This document shows positions 34,607-42,932 of a stretch of 64,000 nucleotides of DNA, piece by piece (within the stretch, counting starts at the first letter, position 1; each line of letters starts with the position of its first letter). A program made the position numbers and the translations under genes. This DNA is from Gemmataceae bacterium (GTDB lineage: Bacteria > Planctomycetota > Planctomycetia > Gemmatales > Gemmataceae). The stretch is taken from the NCBI GenBank assembly GCA_009692065.1, contig SHZY01000011.1:1-64000 (forward strand), in the 5' to 3' direction. The notes under the pieces are model-generated. The model was given only the letters and a program-made list of their open reading frames with translations. It was not told the origin of the DNA and searched no databases.

Positions 34607-35635
34607 TCAGCGCAGGCCCGTGGCCTTGTGGACCTTTTCCATGGTGCGCTGGGTCTCGATCCTCGCCTTTCGGGCGCCTTCGCGCAGGATATCCTCGACT
34701 GTATCCGGTCGGGCCGCCAGCTCTTTGCGTTTGGCGTGAAACGGGGCAAAGAACGCGTCGATCTTTTCCTTCAGCAGCTTCTTGGCGCCGCCGAAGCCGA
34801 TAGCGCCGGTGCGATATTGCTCGGCCAAGGAGTCCTTCTCGGCCGGCGTGGCGAACAAGCTGTGCAGCGCGAAGACATTGCACGGCTCCGGGTTGAGCGG
34901 TTGCCCCATCGGCGTCGAGTCGGTCTTGATGCTCATCACCGTCTTTTCGAGAGGCTTCCCCTCGGCAAAGATGTCGATGGTGTTGCCATAGGACTTGCTC
35001 ATCTTCTGGCCATCGGTGCCCGGCACCTTCGATTCCTTGTCGAGTCGATAAGTCGGAATCGGGAAGATGTCCTTCTCGAAGGCCCGATTGAACTTGCCGG
35101 CGATGTCGGCGGTCATCTCCAGGTGCTGCACCTGATCCTTGCCGACGGGGACGACGTTTGAACGCACAATCAGAATATCGGCCGCCATCAGCACGGGATA
35201 GGTGAAAAGTCCGACGCTGGCCTCGATGCCTTTTTCCACCTTCTCCTTGTAGGAGACGGCCCGTTCCAAAAGACCCATGTTGGTTACGGTGCCAAGGATC
35301 CAGGCCAGCTCAGCGACTTCGGGCACGTCGCATTGGCGATAGAAGACGGCCTTGGCGGGATCGAGTCCGAGCGCCAGGTAATCGAGAGCAACATCGAACG
35401 AGTGTTGCCGCAAGAGATCGGCCGCCTTCAGCCGCCGGCTCTGCTCGACCGACATTTTGTCGGCGAGGTCGCGCATCGTGGTTTGGGCGTGGTAGTTGGC
35501 GATGAAGTAAAAGCAATCGCCCTGCTCTTGCAATTCGATGTGCTGCTTGATGGCGCCGAAGTAATTGCCGAGGTGCAGCTTGCCGGAGGGCTGTACGCCG
35601 GAGAGGATTCTCGGTCGCTTTGCTGCTTGTTCCAT
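34607..35635 (-). CDS. trpS: Tryptophanyl-tRNA synthetase
   Basis: 342 residues from MEQAAKRPRILSGVQPSG; the open frame extends 31 codons further but that part is encoded by a repeat element. Class I landmarks are intact: the HIGH-like HLGNYFGA and the KMSKS motif in GQKMSKSYGN. It charges tRNA-Trp in the cytoplasm. The ribosome site is weak. The size is normal for bacterial TrpRS. Confidence 0.96.
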   Translation of the reverse strand: MEQAAKRPRILSGVQPSGKLHLGNYFGAIKQHIELQEQGDCFYFIANYHAQTTMRDLADKMSVEQSRRLKAADLLRQHSFDVALDYLALGLDPAKAVFYRQCDVPEVAELAWILGTVTNMGLLERAVSYKEKVEKGIEASVGLFTYPVLMAADILIVRSNVVPVGKDQVQHLEMTADIAGKFNRAFEKDIFPIPTYRLDKESKVPGTDGQKMSKSYGNTIDIFAEGKPLEKTVMSIKTDSTPMGQPLNPEPCNVFALHSLFATPAEKDSLAEQYRTGAIGFGGAKKLLKEKIDAFFAPFHAKRKELAARPDTVEDILREGARKARIETQRTMEKVHKATGLR

Positions 35636-35654
35636 TGCGTTGTGCCTGCCGTAG

Positions 35655-35726
35655 GTTTTGGACAAGGAGACGGGGAGAATTAGATTGGTCAAGCTTCTCC
35701 CTGTCTCCTTGTCTGTTTTGACATTC
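35655..35726. repeat. Inverted repeat AAGGAGACGGGGAGA / TCTCCCTGTCTCCTT
   Basis: The left word GACAAGGAGACGGGGAGAA and right word TTCTCCCTGTCTCCTTGTC are inverted copies around a ~20-base loop, between the divergent trpS and the unknown gene at 35784. A similar word run (CTCCTTGTCTCCTGGTCTCC) lies inside an RND gene at 53565-53608. Confidence 0.65.
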
Positions 35727-35783
35727 ACGCGAATCTCAATTCACTGTACACTGTCGGACAAACGCTGGCCACGGAGGTTCGCC

Positions 35784-36533
35784 ATGGATCGACGCACGTT
35801 GGCTCTCTTGGATGCACTCAAGCTCGGCGCGATGGAGCGCGGCGAGGTGCGGCTCTACCGTCGCGGCAAGCTGCCGGGCATGTTCGGGCAGCGCACGCGC
35901 TTGAATGCCGACATTGCGGATCAGGCAGTCAAGGATGGCTTGCTCGAAATGGCCCGCGTGGAGACGGTCGGCAAAGTGGCGGTCGAGTGGGTGCGCGTCA
36001 CGCAAAAAGGATTGGCGTTCCTCGTTGACAACGAATCGCCGGTCCGTGCCTTGACGGAGCTGAGCGAGGCGCTGGCCCTCAATCAGCAAGGCTTGCCGAG
36101 CTGGGCGGCCCAGATGCACGCGAGGATCGAGCAGCTGGCAACAAATTTTGACGCCGAGGTTGGCGCCATGCGTAACCGGTTGGAGCAGTTGTCGCAGCGC
36201 GTCGTCGCGGCGATCGAGCGGCTTGAATCGGCGTGGGTCGTCCCTGACTTACCGGCGACGCCCTGGGCCGGCGCAACGATCGACTACCTCGAGCGCCGTC
36301 GGCAGGTCGGCCTGGGCACACGCTGTCCGCTGGCCGACCTCTTCTCGGCCGTGCGCGAAAAGCACGCGGAGCTCACCATCAAGGATTTCCACGCTGGCTT
36401 GAGGCGAATGCAAGAGACCAAGGCGATCACCCTGTTGCCGAGCACGGGCAACGGCGATACCCCCGGCGCCGAATATGCGATGCTGGATGGGACGGCCGTT
36501 TACTATTACGTGTCGGCTAGGACCACCGTTTGA
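35784..36533 (+). CDS. Conserved-looking protein of unknown function
   Basis: 249 residues from MDRRTLALLDALKLGAMERG, preceded by GGAGG; the frame upstream lies in a repeat. The N-terminal ~90 residues look like a winged-helix arrangement (DQAVKDGLLEMARVET...VRVTQKGLAFL). A central helical/coiled-coil segment follows (about 105-155), and a second helical domain ends in YYYVSARTTV. A DNA-binding regulator is possible, but no family is recognised. Confidence 0.6.
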   Translation: MDRRTLALLDALKLGAMERGEVRLYRRGKLPGMFGQRTRLNADIADQAVKDGLLEMARVETVGKVAVEWVRVTQKGLAFLVDNESPVRALTELSEALALNQQGLPSWAAQMHARIEQLATNFDAEVGAMRNRLEQLSQRVVAAIERLESAWVVPDLPATPWAGATIDYLERRRQVGLGTRCPLADLFSAVREKHAELTIKDFHAGLRRMQETKAITLLPSTGNGDTPGAEYAMLDGTAVYYYVSARTTV

Positions 36534-36535
36534 AC

Positions 36536-37520
36536 TCATCTTGATTTGCCGTCAGTAAATGCCAATCGCAATTCGCGCACCCGCGCACTACTGGGTTCCA
36601 GGGCTTCCAGGCGCGTGACCAATCGCTGCGCCTCAGCCACGTCATCCATGCGCATCAGCAGCCTGGCATAGCGGACGAGAACGCGCAGCGTGTTCGGGTG
36701 CTCGCCTTCCAGTTCGGCCAGTTGTGCCCGCGCCGGGCCTTCCCGCCGACGCGAGCATCTCCGCCAGCAGCAAGCGCTCGTCTGGGCTCAGGAGTTGCAT
36801 GCGGCTGGTGTCCAGAAACTGGGCCAGGGCATTGGAACGCGCCGATGGCGTCAAGCTCTGCAAGAACAGCCGAATCCGCTGATCGGCGAGCGTGTCCGCC
36901 TGGTGGATTCAGTTTTCATCGAGCAGCGCCGTAGCCTGGGCCGTCGCGCCGCGCACGCCGAGCAAGACTGCAAGATGCCGGCGCGCTTGCGCCGACGTGT
37001 CGGCAGGAGCCGCCAGGGCCGGTTCGAGCTGTCGCTCATACCAGCGCTTGGCCTCGTCGAGCAGGGCGTGTAGCAGCGGTTCCGCCTTGGCGATTTCCCC
37101 GGCGTCTTGATAGATTTTCGCAAGCAACGGCACCTTGCGGTATTCGCGCGCCGGCAGCGTTACCGCTTGCTTCACGCGCTAGACGGCAACCCGGGCGTGC
37201 TGCTTCTCTCGCATCACGAGCGCGACCTCAGCGCCGAGTTTCGCCAGCTCCCTCGTCAAGGAAAGCTCCCCTTCGTACCGGGCGATTTCGGTCTCGGCCT
37301 GATTGAGTTCGCCGCGCTGGAGTAACAGCCCGACCAGAGTCGCCAGCACGCGCGGCTGCGTCCCGCCGAATTCCAGAACCCGGGTGTACGCGACAATCGC
37401 TTGCTGGGGATTTTTCTCTATCTCGCGGATTGCCGCAGTCAGCAGCGCGACGGGCGGCCAACGCTGGTGCGTCTGTTCAAGTTTTTGCAGCTCCGCAAGG
37501 CATCCAAGTGCAGGTCGCAT
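36536..37520 (-). pseudogene. Broken TPR-repeat protein gene
   Basis: Minus-strand TPR-like segments appear in order but in different frames: LLTAAIREIEKNPQQAIVAY and then VLEFGGTQPRVLATLVGLLL (37520-37179), AKIYQDAGEIAKAEPLLHAL (37175-36909), SPDERLLLAEMLA (36863-36642) and finally RYARLLMRMDDVAEAQRLV, which reads to a stop at 36536. At least three frame changes or stops separate them. The pieces together would make a ~330-residue tetratricopeptide protein. Sequence error is possible, but several independent breaks argue for decay. Confidence 0.65.
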
Positions 37521-37650
37521 ACTGAGCTTGGGTCGGGCGTTGCCGATAACCACGAGTATTAACTTAATGAACAAATTTACATTATATCCTTGAATTCGGC
37601 CTCCTCCGGCCGTAGAATGTATACAGTAGTTCATTGAGGAGGATTACCCC

Positions 37651-37911
37651 ATGGATAATCGCACCATTGCTTATCGCTTGCTCGAAGTGGCCCACTCCCT
37701 GGAGGCGGAGCACGCCAGCCTCTATCGCATTCAGGCCTATCGGCGTGCGGCGCAGACCGTGCTGGGACTGGATCAACCGGTCGAGGCGATCGTTGCGCTG
37801 AGTGGCCGCAAGACGCTGAAGGAGCTGCCCGGTATCGGCCCCAAGCTGTCGGTGAAGATCGAAAAGCTGGTCCGCACCGGCGAGATCGCTACTCTAGTGG
37901 TTGGTGGTTAG
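37651..37911 (+). CDS. Stand-alone PolX N-terminal helix-hairpin-helix domain protein
   Basis: 86 residues with a GAGGAGG ribosome site. The sequence follows the 8-kDa domain of PolX/DNA polymerase beta: RLLEVAHSLEAEHASLYRIQ and then AYRRAAQTV, followed by a helix-hairpin-helix LKELPGIGPKLSVKIEKLV. Full PolX proteins have ~570 residues with polymerase and PHP domains, which are absent here. It probably binds DNA. The last codons (TLVVGG and the stop) are encoded by a GTTAGCGG-type repeat, so the C-terminus may have been cut by repeat insertion. Confidence 0.75.
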   Translation: MDNRTIAYRLLEVAHSLEAEHASLYRIQAYRRAAQTVLGLDQPVEAIVALSGRKTLKELPGIGPKLSVKIEKLVRTGEIATLVVGG

Positions 37912-37965
37912 CGGTTAGCGGCTAGAGGGCCAGCCCTGCCACGAGCCACTAAACACTAGCCATTA
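37905..37965. repeat. GGTTAGCGG / CCACTAAACACTAGCC inverted repeat
   Basis: The run GTGGTTAGCGGTTAGCGGCTAG is answered by CCACTAAACACTAGCCA after a short spacer. It overlaps the stop codon of the preceding small gene and ends a few bases before the prenyltransferase start. Confidence 0.6.
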
Positions 37966-37970
37966 TCTGA

Positions 37971-38861
37971 ATGCAAACGCTGCGGCGATTTCTGGAGATG
38001 ATTCGCTTCAGCCATACTCTCTTCGCGCTCCCCTTTGCGCTGTTCAGCGCCATTCTCGCCTGGTACAATAAGAGGTCGTTTGCCTTCCTCGAACTCGTCG
38101 GCATCGTGCTGTGCATGGTCTTCGCGCGCAGTGCTGCCATGGCCTTCAATCGACTTGCCGATCGCGACATCGACGCCAAGAACCCGCGCACCGCCATTCG
38201 GCACCTGCCGAGCGGGCAGCTGAGCGTTGGCAGCGTTTGGCTTTTCACTCTCGTTTGCTGTGCCGGCTTCGTCGGCAGCACAGCGACCTTTTTGCTCGAA
38301 GGCAATTCCTGGCCGATCCGTCTGGCGGCGCCGGTGTTGTTGTTCGTTCTCGCTTATTCCTACACGAAACGGTTCACGGCACTGGCGCATTTTTGGCTCG
38401 GCGCGTCGCTCCTCCTGGCGCCGCTGGCTTCCTGGATTGCGATTCGCGGCTTCGAAGATTGGCCAACGCCGCTCGTCATCGGCCTGGCGGTCCTCTTCTG
38501 GGTGGCGGGCTTTGACATCATCTATGCCTGCCAGGACGCCGACTTCGACCGCGAGGCGAAGCTTCACAGCATCCCCGCCCTCCTCGGCGTACGAGCCGCC
38601 CTCTGGGTCGCGTGCTTGAGTCACGTAGCGATGGTGGCGATGCTTATCGTGCTCTACCTCTTCGCATCGGATCCGTATGGGCCGCTTGGTTTGGCTTACC
38701 TGGCGGCATTAGGCGGCGTGACGGCGATGTTGGGTTACGAACATGCGCTGGTGCGCCCCGACGATCTGTCACGCGCCAACCAGGCGTTCTTCAACGTCAA
38801 TATCATCATCAGTGTCGGCATGCTGGCGGTTTTGCTTGTCGAAGTTGCGCTGCACTGGTAA
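37971..38861 (+). CDS. UbiA-family polyprenyltransferase (UbiA/MqnP-like)
   Basis: 296 residues, about eight membrane helices. Both Asp-rich prenyl-diphosphate sites are present: FNRLADRDIDAKNPRTAIR (first, NxxxDxxxD) and YACQDADFDREAKLHSIPA (second). The YACQD...LHSIP form is typical of 4-hydroxybenzoate or futalosine-pathway (MqnP) prenyltransferases rather than protoheme or chlorophyll enzymes. It attaches a polyprenyl chain during quinone synthesis in the inner membrane. Planctomycetes usually make menaquinone, so MqnP is more likely than UbiA. Confidence 0.9.
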   Translation: MQTLRRFLEMIRFSHTLFALPFALFSAILAWYNKRSFAFLELVGIVLCMVFARSAAMAFNRLADRDIDAKNPRTAIRHLPSGQLSVGSVWLFTLVCCAGFVGSTATFLLEGNSWPIRLAAPVLLFVLAYSYTKRFTALAHFWLGASLLLAPLASWIAIRGFEDWPTPLVIGLAVLFWVAGFDIIYACQDADFDREAKLHSIPALLGVRAALWVACLSHVAMVAMLIVLYLFASDPYGPLGLAYLAALGGVTAMLGYEHALVRPDDLSRANQAFFNVNIIISVGMLAVLLVEVALHW

Positions 38862-38867
38862 TAGACT

Positions 38868-38917
38868 AGCGAGCCGCCGGGCTTGTCCCGGCGGGATAAA
38901 CCCGCCGGCTCGCTTTT
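38868..38917 (+). terminator. Rho-independent-type terminator after the prenyltransferase gene
   Basis: AGCGAGCCGCCGGG ... CCCGCCGGCTCGCT followed by TTTTT. The GC-rich stem with a T-run seven bases after the stop codon is a good intrinsic terminator. Its arms also resemble a dispersed planctomycete palindrome. Confidence 0.65.
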
Positions 38918-38938
38918 TACAACGCGGAGTACCGACCA

Positions 38939-40357
38939 ATGAATCCGATTTCTACTTCCTTGTTGGTTCTGTGTCTCATGGCCTCGGCAGGCGACCAGCC
39001 GGCGGGATCGTGGTCTCACTTCCGCGGCCAGGGGGGCATCGCCGTCGGCAATGCGGTGCTGCCCGTCGAAATCGGGCCAAAGCAATACGTCGTGTGGAAG
39101 TCGCCTTTGCCCGCGGGTCTCTCTTCGCCGGTCGTTCACGGCAACCAGGTTTTCGTGACCGGCGTGCACGACAAGAAGCTCGTCACGATCGGCCTCGATT
39201 TCAAGACGGGCAAGGAACTGTGGCGCACCGAGGCGCCGCACAAAGGCCTGGAAAAAATTCACAAGATCGGCAGTCAGGCCCAGTCCTCGGCAGCGACCGA
39301 TGGCACGCACGTGGTGGTCTTCTTCGGCTCCGCCGGGCTCTTTTGCTACGATCGCGACGGCAAGGAGAAATGGCGCGTGCCGATGGGGCCGTTCAAGACC
39401 GACTTCGGTGCCGCCACCTCGCCGCTGTTGATCGATGGCCGTGTCATTCTGAATCAGGATTATGACGCCGAATCGGTGCTGGCGTGCTACGACGTCAAGA
39501 CAGGCGAGCAAATCTGGAAGACCGATCGCTCCGAGTTCGGCGTCGGCTACGCTTCCCCCGTCATCTGGCAGGTAAAGGGCAAGAAGCAAATCGTTCAGGC
39601 TGGCACGCTGCGCGTCGTCGGCTACGATTTCGACACCGGCAAGGAAATCTGGACGGTGCACGGCATGTCGCGCGTCGGCAACATGACGCCCAGCATCGGG
39701 CCGGACAATGTCCTGTATGTCGCCGGCTGGACCGCCGGCGCCGATCCGGGCGACCTCATCGTCGTTCCCCCGTTCGATGAAATGGTCAAGAAGCACGACA
39801 CCAACAAAAACGGTATCCTCGAAGCGGAGGAGATTCCGAAGGGCCCGATCAAGGATCGCTTGTCGCAGTTCGACCGCAATCGCGATAACCGCATCGACCG
39901 AGCCGAATGGGAAAGCATGCGCAACATTTTCGCCGCCGCCAAGAACCGCATGGTAGCCATTCGCCCCGGCGGCGCCGGCGATATCACCAAGACGCACGTC
40001 GTCTGGGAACAAACCAAACAACTGCCGTACGTCTCTTCTCCGCTCGTCTACAACGGCCTGATCTTCCTGGCCAAGAACGGCGGGCTGATCTCCACGCTCG
40101 ATCCGAAGACCGGCAAGTCGCTCAAGTACGATCGCATTCAAGCCCGCGGCAACTACTACAGCTCTCCGGTCGCCGGCGACGGCAAGGTCTATCTCGTGAG
40201 CCAGCAAGGCGAACTCACGGTCATCAGCGCCCGCGCCGACTGGGAAGTGCTCCACTCCGTCGATTTCGGCGAAGACATCATGGCCACGGCGGCGCTCGTG
40301 GATGGCCGCATCTTTTTGAGGACCGCGGGACACCTGTATTGTTTCAGCAGCAAGTAA
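38939..40357 (+). CDS. Secreted PQQ-type beta-propeller with EF-hands
   Basis: 472 residues. A short signal-like N-terminus (MNPISTSLLVLCLMASAG) is followed by propeller blades of the PQQ/YVTN kind, with repeats such as TIGLDFKTGKELWRTEAP, YDVKTGEQIWKTD and YDFDTGKEIWTV. Two calcium EF-hand loops are inserted between blades: DTNKNGILEAEE and DRNRDNRIDRAE (around residues 285-320). It is probably periplasmic. No PQQ-binding or catalytic residues can be assigned; planctomycetes have many such proteins of unknown role. Confidence 0.85.
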   Translation: MNPISTSLLVLCLMASAGDQPAGSWSHFRGQGGIAVGNAVLPVEIGPKQYVVWKSPLPAGLSSPVVHGNQVFVTGVHDKKLVTIGLDFKTGKELWRTEAPHKGLEKIHKIGSQAQSSAATDGTHVVVFFGSAGLFCYDRDGKEKWRVPMGPFKTDFGAATSPLLIDGRVILNQDYDAESVLACYDVKTGEQIWKTDRSEFGVGYASPVIWQVKGKKQIVQAGTLRVVGYDFDTGKEIWTVHGMSRVGNMTPSIGPDNVLYVAGWTAGADPGDLIVVPPFDEMVKKHDTNKNGILEAEEIPKGPIKDRLSQFDRNRDNRIDRAEWESMRNIFAAAKNRMVAIRPGGAGDITKTHVVWEQTKQLPYVSSPLVYNGLIFLAKNGGLISTLDPKTGKSLKYDRIQARGNYYSSPVAGDGKVYLVSQQGELTVISARADWEVLHSVDFGEDIMATAALVDGRIFLRTAGHLYCFSSK

Positions 40358-40364
40358 ACCAGGA

Positions 40365-40517
40365 CTAACCACAGAGACACAGAGAGCACAGAGAAGACAA
40401 GAAAGGGGGGAGGAGGAAAATGGAGTCTCCACACGCTGGATGACAATCGATTTTGCGAGTGCGGCGTGTCTTCCCCTGCTTTGTCTTCTCTGTGCTCTCT
40501 GTGTCTCTGTGGTTAGT
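40365..40517. repeat. CACAGAG-bounded inverted element
   Basis: CTAACCACAGAGACACAGAG(AGCACAGAGAAGACAA) at 40365-40400 is mirrored by TTGTCTTCTCTGTGCTCTCT(GTGTCTCTGTGGTTAG) ending at 40517, with unique DNA in the loop. It ends about ten bases before the ribosome site of the next gene. Relatives lie at 27244-27500 and 55363-55434. Confidence 0.85.
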
Positions 40518-40536
40518 CCGTATTAGGAGCATCAAA

Positions 40537-41574
40537 ATGCCGAAGCAAATCCCTGTCGCGATCGTCACCAATCGGGACGGTACGCATCTCGACCAGTGGC
40601 TCCCGTCGCTTGCAGCGATCGACGAGGTGGAGAACGTCACGCTCGTTGATCCTTCCGGCGCTAGCGTGGACCTGGCCCGCAAGGCGCTTGGCAAGAAGCT
40701 GCGGGCGGTGCACAAGGATGCCGCCGACATGTATCGGCGATTTCAGCCGGCGCTCACCGTCGTCAGCCTCGAGCCGCGGCTATGCCCGGCGGCGATCGAC
40801 GCAGCCCTGGATGCCAATTGCCACGTGCTGTCGGAGAAGCCCGGCTGCGTCCGCGCCGAGGATTTTTCTCCGCTCCACAAGAAGGCACAAGCCCGCCACA
40901 AGCATCTGATGATGGTGATGGCCAATCGCTCACACGCCCCGGTGCAGGAGGCGCGGCGGCTCATTCGCAAGGGGCTCCTGGGCCGAATCTACGGCGTCGA
41001 GATTCACATCGTCGCCGATCAGACGCGGCTCACGCAGAAGGCGTATCGCGACACCTGGCAATGCAGCCGGGCGCGCGGCGGCGGCGGGCATCTCGCCTGG
41101 TTCGGCATCATGTGGCTCGACATGGCCCTGTACATCACCGACCTGCGCGTCGAAGCCGTCGCTGGTTTTCACGGCGTCGTCGGCGGGCAGCCCATCGACG
41201 TGGAGGACGCCGCCGTCCTGTCGCTCAAGTTCAATCGCCGCTGCTTTGGCACGATGACGTCGGCCTACTACCTCGACCGCGGCGTCCAATCGCACATCCA
41301 GATCTGGGGCGAGCACGGCTGGTTGAAGCTGGCCACCGTCGAGGAACAGCCGCTCCAGTATTACACCACCCGCGGCGTCAAGGAGCCGCGCGTGCAGGAA
41401 TTCACCTATCCGCGCGGCGGCCGCGGCTACACGCCGTTCTTCCGCTCCGCCGTCCGCGCCTGTGCCGGCCTCGAAGACCCGCCGATGAACGCCGACGAGT
41501 GCCTGGCCCTCGTCCGCACCGTGTATGGCTTCTATCAAGCGTCACAGTCGGAACGCGTGCACCGGTTGGACTAG
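40537..41574 (+). CDS. Gfo/Idh/MocA-family oxidoreductase
   Basis: 345 residues from MPKQIPVAIV with AGGAGC upstream; the longer frame is repeat-derived. The N-terminal Rossmann half is recognisable although the usual GxGxxG is weak. The family core is clear in NCHVLSEKPGCVRAEDF (EKP motif, the Lys-Pro that faces the substrate) and in the later GGGHLAWFGIMWLDMALYI, matching the G-G-x-x-x-D/H helix of Gfo/Idh/MocA proteins. It would oxidise or reduce a sugar-like substrate with NAD(P). The first glycine motif being poor leaves cofactor use uncertain. Confidence 0.82.
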   Translation: MPKQIPVAIVTNRDGTHLDQWLPSLAAIDEVENVTLVDPSGASVDLARKALGKKLRAVHKDAADMYRRFQPALTVVSLEPRLCPAAIDAALDANCHVLSEKPGCVRAEDFSPLHKKAQARHKHLMMVMANRSHAPVQEARRLIRKGLLGRIYGVEIHIVADQTRLTQKAYRDTWQCSRARGGGGHLAWFGIMWLDMALYITDLRVEAVAGFHGVVGGQPIDVEDAAVLSLKFNRRCFGTMTSAYYLDRGVQSHIQIWGEHGWLKLATVEEQPLQYYTTRGVKEPRVQEFTYPRGGRGYTPFFRSAVRACAGLEDPPMNADECLALVRTVYGFYQASQSERVHRLD

Positions 41575-42170
41575 CCCTGTTCACGAGGCTAATGCAATCG
41601 GGCTCCGGCTGGTGTAGATGGCTGTGCAGCGTCTTTTTTCTGTTCATCATTGGTGCAAATTGCTGCCTCCCCGACTCGTGGCTGCACATATTCCAGGATC
41701 AAGAAAAGCCGGAGGTTGCGGCACGCCCTCAAGACTGCACATAAACTGGATTCGGCTTCAGGCAAAGTCGAAATCCGAAATGCGTTTGCAAACCCGGGGT
41801 AGATACCAAGGGACTCCCGACCGTGCCAGTCGCCTCGGATGAATTTCTCACGGCGTTTCAGGAATACTACAGTCGCATACGTGTTCGCCAGGCGAAACAA
41901 CCGCACGAAGCTAAACGGCCCGAATTAACAATCCCATTTCTGATCAGGGCCTGCCTTCTTTTCTACAGATCGCTGACCAATGGAAAAAATGACGGATCAC
42001 GGTTGGGCGAATCGGCCATGAAAGGGAAGCAGGTTGCGGGGGCACGCCCTTTCGAATTGTTTCCAGCAATAGAAGCAAACGGTGCCGTCCGTCAAGAGAA
42101 GACAAGCTATCACCCGCTTCCATTCGTCTGGCAAGGCTCAAAGAGCGCCGACACAGCGAGGAAGAATTGT
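41575..42170. other. Gene-free stretch with no recognisable content
   Basis: About 600 bases of lower coding quality. A plus-strand open frame beginning at 41823 spans part of it but has no family resemblance and runs into an antisense gene fragment. One GAAATCCGAAATGCG word at about 41769 resembles repeat words seen at 27186-27225. I see nothing else. Confidence 0.4.
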
Positions 42171-42176
42171 CGACGA

Positions 42177-42248
42177 TGGACGGTAAGGTGCGAGGCGAAG
42201 TGTTCCGGCGACTGTTGCAAGTCGGTCACGCTATATTGGAAGCGTGCG
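42177..42248 (+). pseudogene. Possible N-terminal remnant of a transposase
   Basis: The frame reads ERRHSEEELST and then MDGKVRGEVFRRLLQVGHAI and breaks at once into unrelated sequence. The GE-x-FRRLLQxG stretch reminds me of the N-terminus of ISKra4-type transposases, but the match is short. It abuts the truncated gene on the other strand, suggesting an insertion scar. Confidence 0.25.
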
Positions 42249-42650
42249 TACCACCCGGCACTCGAAGACGCTGTCGCGACCGATGCCAGCGCCGGTAATA
42301 CGGTAGAGCCGTTCGGCGACGTTGAGATGTTTGACCTTGAGCAATCCCTCGCCGCCGGTCTGGACTCGCGACTTGCCGCGATACCCGAATCCGTCCTTGG
42401 CGAACTCGTAAGCATGGCTCGCCCCGTGGAAGATGACGTCCATGTCCATCAGTCCGGGTTCGTGGAACGCGACGATGCCCGCGCTGTCGGTGTACGATGT
42501 GATGCCGTTCACGGTCCGGAACTCGACGAGGGGCGCCCTGCGACCGGTCTCTTCATCGACGACGGTGATGCGGAAGTACTTCTGCGGCTCTTGGGCCGGA
42601 AGCAGACCCACGGCGACCAGGCAAATCGGCAGGAGAGTGGTATACATCAT
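42231..42650 (-). pseudogene. Truncated secreted protein gene (N-terminal part only)
   Basis: From the ATG at 42650 the minus strand encodes a signal peptide (MMYTTLLPICLVAVGLLPAQ) and then FRITVVDEETGRRAPLVEFR, TSYTDSAGIVAFHEPGLM and LNVAERLYRITGAGIGRDSV. I know this order from planctomycete secreted proteins of roughly 450-500 residues. Here the frame turns to unrelated sequence after GRDSVF and stops, leaving ~139 residues. The break coincides with the possible transposase remnant. Confidence 0.6.
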
Positions 42651-42687
42651 GGGTCCGGTGATTTGCTTTGGGAGCGTCCAAAACAAT

Positions 42688-42803
42688 GAACCACGGATGG
42701 CACGGATGGGAAAATCAAATAACGCTGTTCTGGGACATGCCGTTACACTCCCGGCATTCTTTCTCTTCCTAGCCGTGGTATCGGTGTGATCCGTGGTTCT
42801 TTG
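42688..42803. repeat. CCACGGATGGCACGGATGG / TCGGTGTGATCCGTGG inverted element
   Basis: The left end GAACCACGGATGGCACGGAT is answered by GTGTGATCCGTGGTTC on the right, with unique DNA in between. It lies upstream of the truncated gene. The stretch to 42932 contains a 13-base T-run near 42863 and no gene. Confidence 0.65.
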
Positions 42804-42932
42804 TTTTAGGCGATCTAAACCTCGACTCATTCTACTTGCGTCGTCCCTCATGTGCAGACGGCCTTTTTTTTTTTTGTAAAATATGCACGCTGCCTTTGTC
42901 GGGCACATCTTTGACTCCTAGGGGGACTCTTC

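Noticed and set aside
41823-42689. 288-residue plus-strand open frame
   Set aside because: It runs antisense through the truncated secreted-protein gene, has no motif, and its composition looks random.
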